DNA of 64,000 bases. Source: Latrodectus hesperus (lineage: Eukaryota > Arthropoda > Arachnida > Araneae > Theridiidae). The notes below the pieces were generated by a model. It ran no database searches. It was given only the letters and a program-made list of their open reading frames with translations, and was not told the origin of the DNA. Location: the NCBI GenBank assembly GCA_037975125.1, contig CM075851.1, positions 78,855,979 to 78,919,978 on the forward strand. The letters are read 5' to 3'. The position numbers were made by a program, and so were the translations under genes. Position 1 is the stretch's first letter. The number at the start of each line of letters is the position of its first letter. Positions 57,485 to 64,000 of this stretch are shown here, piece by piece.

Positions 57485-58228
57485 TTCTAATTTGAATTGC
57501 ATATATTACTGCTGGTATGGTTCTATTTACTTATTACAAACTGATGCTTATCAAAATAACCATTCAGTTTCTAGTTAGGATGGACTGTAATGGATAAAAA
57601 TTTAGCGAATTGTATCCTCATTAAACCAAAGGTCATCTGACACCAATACGTGTTGACAATATCCCTTCACTAATATATATAAATGAAGAGTAGAGTTTAC
57701 ACTTCAAGTTTAATGTAGTCATCTGAATGTAATTCAACATTAAAGGATGTTTCCTTTTGCATATTTAGCTATATTCATGATAATTTATAATATATTTCAG
57801 TAAAACTCTGGTATAATTTAAATATACTTGCATAACTGGGAAGAATTGTATTTGAATAAAAAAACCTATGCTATTAAATTTTATGATTTTCGTGATATCT
57901 ATTGCAAAAAATCTCATTGTCTAACATTAAAAAACCTAGCTCATGAACTAGCTTCCCATATTCGTAAAACATTGAAAAATTTTGTTAAAGTATTTTCATT
58001 TGCTACATTGTTTAATGAATATATTTCCAAAGAACCATGATGCCAATCACAATATGTAAGTGTATGAATCTTTACATTGAAATAAATTATTTGCTGAGTT
58101 TATAAATTAATATCTATTTTTCTCTTTCTCAGATAATGTAAATTATTAAGGGTATTTATAGAAAAGGAACTTTATTATTTTTGTTGCTTTAACTAAAAAA
58201 AAAACAGCTTTAACCAGCTCTTAATTAA
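57485..58228. other. AT-rich spacer
   Basis: A 70-codon frame at 57828-58040 (+) has no motif. Confidence 0.5.
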
Positions 58229-58300
58229 AGGCAGTATAATGGTTAGCACTATATCTTCCAGTTCAACAAGTTTTTCCTTCAACCATTGCCTCGGTCTTCA
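58229..58300 (+). repeat. Degenerate SINE head (type C)
   Basis: GGCAGTATAATGGTTAGCAC, then GTTCAACAAG and CATTGCCTCGGTC follow the order of the type C head at 36466-36535. The B box has decayed to TTCCTTCAACC. No tail is seen, so only a fragment survives. Confidence 0.5.
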
Positions 58301-61300
58301 GTATTTGTAAATATTAGGAATCTTATCACGAATGAATAAAGCCTCATGCGTAAAAAGTAATCATAAATTGTTAATAAAGCAGAAAACATAAAAACTTACA
58401 ATATCTTCAAAAATATAAAAATTCGGAAACGTGTATTTCAACGGTATAAGCCTGAAACGTTAATTAATTATTATATATTATCAGATAATTTTTTAAAATA
58501 AATATAAGATGGTATACAAATTCTCTAATTGATATTAAATACATTTCTGAAACTAATTCTCTCAAATAATCTTAAAAAACTGAATTTTTTTCCATCATGG
58601 GTGTCCATACCCCAGTTGCTCACAAATTAGCCTGTCAAAATGTAATCGTAAAGAGGCAAAAACAATCCAAACCCGTTGTTTGCAGGGGATTCACTTAAAC
58701 TAAACTTGAGCAATCAATTAACAGCATGTCTTCAAATATATAATTAAGTAATTATGTGAAGCCACATGAAATTAACATATTTATATGACCTATAATTAAT
58801 CATTTAAAATTACAATTTGTTTTTGGAGTGGACGTTTAATGTATATAATTTCTGCATAATGGATTAAAATCTAATAATTTTCTTCCAAATAGTATTCATT
58901 TTCAATTTTCCGTCCTTAGCAAAATTATCTGGTAAAAAATTTTTGAATTTAAGTTTTCTTTTATGAAAAAAAAAAAAATGAGATTGCATGAATATCAAAT
59001 AGATGCAGAAGGTTAGAGCAAAATATTTTTTTAAAAACAAAGGAGTAATGAGAGTAGAACGAGCTTTTTAAAATTCATCCTGAAATCTCAGTTCAGTCAT
59101 TTTGATTGATTTGTTATGATTTACAGAGTGTTAATTTTAATAATCTAATTGTTTCAATGCTTTGAGCAACTACTTATATGGTATTCTTCAAGGTTTGAAC
59201 ATATTTTATTGAAAAAATGATCAAGAATAATTTCATGGATACGATTTTGTATTACAATTTTCTCTTATTACAGATTTTTAAGTCATAATCTTATTATATA
59301 TATAGAAAGTTTGCGTTGCATAAAATTTAATTTTTTTAATAAATTGATTTACAAAATATTTTTTGAAATTTAGGTCTAGCAATTAAATGTGAATTCGATT
59401 TCAAAACAAAGGACATTTGTTAACTATTTTTATATTTAAGGTACATAAATATTTTTACATAGAAATATTTAAAGTACATATTTTATAAAACGATAACAAT
59501 CAACTGTGCGAATTTTTCCTTACTTGTTTATAAATAAATTAAATATTAAAAATTTATAAATAATATAATTATCAATTAATAGTAGGAATGCACAAACTTG
59601 ATTTTGATAAAAATATTTTTATCCTATGTTTTAATTAATTACATCCCAATAAACCAAAATCCATAAAAGCTACTTTATGCAAAATTAATTAAAATATTAC
59701 TAGATTAAGTATGTCAATTAGTCCTTAGAAGTATTAATGTAAAAACGATATGAAGTTAACAGATTTTATTCAAAATGTTGATGAAATAAAGGAGCTTTAC
59801 TTAGAACAGAAATAGTTTTTTTTATTATTTAACTGAACATTCTCTTTTTGGATCAATTTCTCCTTATAGAACAATTAATATTCATAAGTCAATTAATTTT
59901 AAAAGACATGTTTAAAAATATTTTTAATAACTTTTTGATAAATCAAAATAAAAACAATTATTTTTAAATGAATGAAATCATAAACATTTCTTCAATGGGA
60001 TTAAATTGCACATAAAAAGTTTATAACTAAAATTATTTGGAATTATGATGTTATTTAGACAAAATGAGATCGTACCGACAGAAATACAACTATAACAACT
60101 TCCTAGTTGCAATGTAATTTCCTGACATTTCAAGACAGAGCCCGTTAAAATAATACAAGTATGCATTTGGTAATTGTTTGAGCATCTCTTATAATCAATT
60201 TTGGATCACCCCCTTTATAATTACATATAATTTCCATTTATTCCTCAATTTTTACTTTAATAAAATATTTTGTTAAACTTATAAGGAAATGTTAATTTAA
60301 TTTTTCAGTATTTTTATAAATAATTTATAAAAACGTTTGCTTTCAAAGAAATATAGAGGAAACGCAGCTTAAGAAAGATTTTAGTAACTAAAACTTTTAA
60401 AATATCACCAAACGCCATTTCTTGCAGTTGTTAAGAAATTATCAAGTCTTCAACTTCACATTTGTTACTTCAATCAATTAACCTTCTTTTGTTCTTTTCT
60501 GTATCTTACGCAAGATCATGGCTAGGAGTCTACTTTTCATTTTATCAACAAAAACAGATAAATTAAAAATTCTCCTAAATGCTTACGAACCTCTCCCGAA
60601 CTTATAACTTTCCTGGAATAAATAACCCATAAGTTATTTTTTACATTGTAAGGAGAAAAAAACATAAGGCTGTATTTCGTTTAACTATCAAATTAATATC
60701 TTCATTTCGGTCTTAGTTTGCAGAGCTCAGAAACCCATAAAAGTCATTCTTTTTCAACAAATGATATTACTGCAATTAGAAATTGATTTATCAGCTCATA
60801 AAAAAGTCTTGGTTTTATTACTCCTGATTAAAGGTTATAACACAGTAGCAACACTGAAAGCAACATTAGCGTCGTGTCGTAATAATGCATTCAGGTCCTA
60901 CTTGCTGCCCGATGCCAACATTAAGACCTATCAAACAAAGACGGCTTCATCATTGTTCAGGAGAATGCACATTTTGACTGCAGACAAGAATTCTTAATTA
61001 CTCACATTAAAGTAGTCCTAAAAAGTTAAATGGATGAATTGAATATACATTCGAATAAACTATCTCATCAGTTATGTCCATGAGAATAAAATTAAAAAAA
61101 AAATCAACATCCAGAAGACTAGTTTGTTGTTAGAAAGAACCACCTGGGGCTGTCATGCGGCAACTTCACAATGGTGGAACCCATCCAATATCCGAATCTT
61201 AAGTTGATTGATTTGATACTTCTAAGAATACAAGAGCGCCAAACTTGGCAGTATTTAATGTAATTGTATCATCGCTACCCTGTTATTATTTAGGAACTGG

Positions 61301-62280
61301 GAAGCTATTTGTTTGGATGAATGCAGGAACTTCGAAGGACGCACGCAACGTTTCCGTGGAATTATTAAATTATGGACCATTTAGAGTTGTTTCATATTTC
61401 AAAGGGTTTTGACTGATAGCAATGCTTGTCAGTTATCTGGAAATAAAGAAAAAATATTCTGAAATTAAAAAAGGAGGAAATGATGATTATTAGACTAACT
61501 TTTCAAAAATATTTTAAGCAGTTCAAAGCTGAAAAGACCAACAAAATACAATTCTGTGAAATTTTATTGATGAATGGAATATTTATTTTCCTTCAAAAAT
61601 CAATACCGAGTTTCCCAAATAATTAAAATATTTCAGTGAAGTCACTTTAATACTTGAAAAATGATGTCAATTGAAATTTAAAAATTAAATGTTATATGTA
61701 TATGGTAGAATCAAATAAAGTATTTAGATAATAACAACTAACTCCTTTTCTTTTAAAAGTTTTGAGCAAAATATTGTTTCAATTAAAATAGTTTTATTAT
61801 ATTTAAATGTTTGCAATGCTTGGAATGTTATCAGAAGACATTAATCGAATAAATTTAGTTTCCGAGAATTTGTATTTTACTAAGCCAAAATGAAATTTTC
61901 TAAAGTAATTTTTTAAGAAAAGTAATTTTTCTACAGTAAGATTCTGAGAACTATTACTTACCTTTCTAAATATTACAAGCGAATAAGTTGATTAAAATTT
62001 TTTCGGGAAACAGGATACTAAAATATTTACACACAGAGGGCATGCAATACTTGGGACCGGTAAATTAATTTTTATATAATTATTAAATTTATCTAATATC
62101 ACAAATAAAGTAAATCTACATTTTTTAAAGAAGTTATACCTGTTATTTTTGTATAGAAAAGCAAATATATATCGACAGATCATAATAAATTCTAAATTTT
62201 ATATAGTTTCTCTTACTTTTGTGGCTACTTATATTCCTTATGTCAATAATGTTTAATTTCAATTATATTTATATCTGCTA
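58301..62280. other. AT-rich stretch, 4 kb, nothing recognised
   Basis: A 78-codon frame at 60761-60997 (+) and a somewhat G/C-richer part around 60840-61380 have no family resemblance I can name. Confidence 0.45.
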
Positions 62281-62501
62281 TTGTTCAAGAGTATACTAGA
62301 TTAAAACTTGGAATTTCTATTTCGATCTTGAATAATAAATTTTCATATTAATTGATTTTATCATGTTAATCTCAATAAAAACTTATTTTATGTTAATATG
62401 TTTTTGATTAAAATTAACTTATTAGAATCTATTAGTTTGAAAATTTATTATTCAAGATTGAAATAGAAATTCCAAAGTTATAATCTAGCACTCTTGAACA
62501 A
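62281..62501. mobile_element. Foldback/MITE-like 221-bp palindrome
   Basis: TTGTTCAAGAG at 62281-62291 is mirrored exactly by CTCTTGAACAA at 62491-62501. The arms continue inward through GGAATTTCTATTTC, CTTGAATAATAAATTTTC and TTTTTATT-like tracts almost to the centre near 62391. Identity is high in the outer ~75 bp and weaker inside. No coding capacity. Such a near-complete palindrome is typical of foldback or miniature inverted-repeat elements, but the target duplication is unclear. Confidence 0.85.
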
Positions 62502-62881
62502 CAGAAGATACTTGTACTTTCTGCTTAAAAATATTTTGAAATATCAATAAAATTGTAAAAAGAAAAGGGTGGGAATAAAAATGTTTGAAAGATAAACAAA
62601 TACATTTGCTAAACGATGAAATTTTTAATCGTTTTTTATTTATATAGCCTAATATTGCTAAAATATTTCAAGTTTTTTAATCTCTGGGCAAATATTTGCC
62701 TTATATACGAATATTTTTATATTATTTTAACTTGGAAAGGGGGTTTCTAAGTTTCCATTCTTGAGAGTTTTGAATATAGTCTATTACTTATGAAAAATTC
62801 TTTCCCTTTGGGAAAAAAGTTAAATATTTTCAACTTTTAAGTTACCTACAGTGCGGTGTCAATTATTTATCTGCCATGTGG
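62502..62881. other. AT-rich spacer
   Basis: Nothing recognised. Confidence 0.5.
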
Positions 62882-63172
62882 TATTGTTGTTATTGTTGCA
62901 CCAACATGCTTAACTATACCTATCCCTGAGTTGGATTTTACCATTAGCCGTGTGGGAGTCTGAAATGGAGAAGCAGCTGAAGACCACGATTACTTGACTT
63001 GCCAACCCTGAAGTATCATTTCACTTATAGTACATTGCTACCATGACATATTTTATGTGCCCCAGTAGCTTTTAGTAACACGACGGATATTAGATTAAGT
63101 CCGTATTTGAAATCACTACATTCCGATAATAAGAACGACGCTCTAATCAACCAGGCTACCGCTACCTCAACC
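62882..63172 (-). mobile_element. tRNA-like SINE (head type D), older copy, minus strand
   Basis: Aligns with 48338-48632 in the same orientation. Shared blocks in plus orientation include TTGTTGCAC, GTGCCCCAG, ACACGWCGGA and GAARTCACTAC. The head end (about 63130-63172) is degraded and the (CAA)n tail is interrupted (TTGTTGTTATTGTTG). More diverged than the 48-kb copy. Confidence 0.7.
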
Positions 63173-64000
63173 ATGGTCTTGAGAAATAACAACTCTATTT
63201 AGAGTAAAAAATCTCAAGTTTGAATCTTTGCAGTGATAGAAGTCATGAATTGTGCTTTGAATTTTTATCCTCACATATGTTTTCAAGTTAGAAATATGAG
63301 AGTTTTCCAGCTTTTATCCTTTTGAAACAAATTATGTACTTCCATTAACTATGAAAAGTTTTACAGGAAGACAAAAAGTGATGAATAATAAAAATTAAAC
63401 ACAATTTTCATCAAACTATTCATTATACAGTGGAATTAATTTAAATATCAATACTTTATTTATTGTTTTAAAATATACAGAATGTAATATATTTAACAGC
63501 TAGTAGAAAAAGAGAATTTACAACACTCATATTTATATTTTCGATCATTTTGTTAAATTCATTATCCAAAGAATACGATTTATGATATAACACCTATAAT
63601 TTTGTTTCTGTTTAAAAATATTTTAGTATGTTTTGCAATAATGGCCTTGTAAAAGCATATAATCACATTTCGCAAATCTCTGTTAGTGGCTTCCGACTCA
63701 ACATATGCAACTTTCTAGCGACAAACCCGAAATTCCCCGGAATATATGCATGCTCCACTCTTCCATCAAACAGCTGCTCCAATTTACTTCTTTTCTCTAA
63801 TGGCTAAAGAATCAGTAGGAGTTTGTAAAAAAGAGAACTTCAGTTAATCATCTCGAAACGGCGTGGTTCCGTTTGTCCCACATCCATAAAAACCTTTCTT
63901 CCTCAAGGTTAAAACACTACGGGGAAAGGTGCATGAATTCTTGCGCATCTTTGCTGGGGTGTTGTAAGAGGGAAGAGACGAGTTATTATTTCGATTCCAA
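63173..64000. other. Spacer, G/C-richer at the right edge
   Basis: No gene recognised. Bases 63660-64000 are less AT-rich and could border a gene outside the window, but no frame supports this. Confidence 0.4.

Noticed and set aside
57220..57495. 91-codon frame with GIEPRPSGWK-like text, and the opposite-strand frame
   Set aside because: Both lie wholly inside a SINE, and the text comes from its B box region.

Overview
The window is a piece of a eukaryotic nuclear genome, almost certainly an arthropod and, by inference only, perhaps a spider or other chelicerate. It is strongly AT-rich and has long near-pure (TA)n arrays, dense tRNA-derived SINEs, 5'-truncated non-LTR retrotransposons, Tc1/mariner and piggyBac fossils and foldback elements. 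No complete host gene can be read in it. Two exon-sized candidates (2011-2260 on -, 10867-10998 on +) are the only weak hints of host coding sequence. No rRNA, functional tRNA, CRISPR array or prokaryotic operon was seen.

Layout. 0-12 kb: a possible chemoreceptor-like last exon, an ~810-bp non-autonomous LINE derivative with a 12-bp target-site duplication (TSD), a broken piggyBac element with palindromic subterminal repeats, then mostly unassigned DNA and a 401-bp SINE. 12-25 kb: (TA)n arrays, an 890-bp internally deleted mariner with perfect 31-bp terminal repeats, two very short retroposed tails, several small hairpins and an inverted pair of one SINE family. 25-27.2 kb: a reverse transcriptase ORF of Penelope-like character held between two long (TA)n tracts. 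28-32.2 kb: a LINE 3' end and a 1.56-kb Tc1 element. 32.5-41 kb: three copies of a second SINE family, a 1.63-kb Tc1 element with ~225-bp terminal repeats, and a chimeric SINE. 44-50 kb: two more (TA)n tracts, a decayed Tc1-like fragment, a third SINE family and the second, inverted copy of the LINE derivative. 52-63 kb: a 431-bp LINE 3' fragment with a 14-bp TSD, an miRNA-like hairpin, a 151-bp tandem duplication with internal inverted repeats, another SINE, and a 221-bp foldback palindrome.

The insertions are best read as a modular retroposon community. Three unrelated tRNA-like SINE heads share one ~125-bp 3' domain. One copy, bounded by its own TSD, joins the head of one family to that shared tail. 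An internally deleted LINE joins 5' sequence to a 3' zinc-knuckle end and moved at least twice with the same junction. All TSD and terminal-repeat calls were read by eye from the sequence. Family names come from recognised motifs, not database searches.
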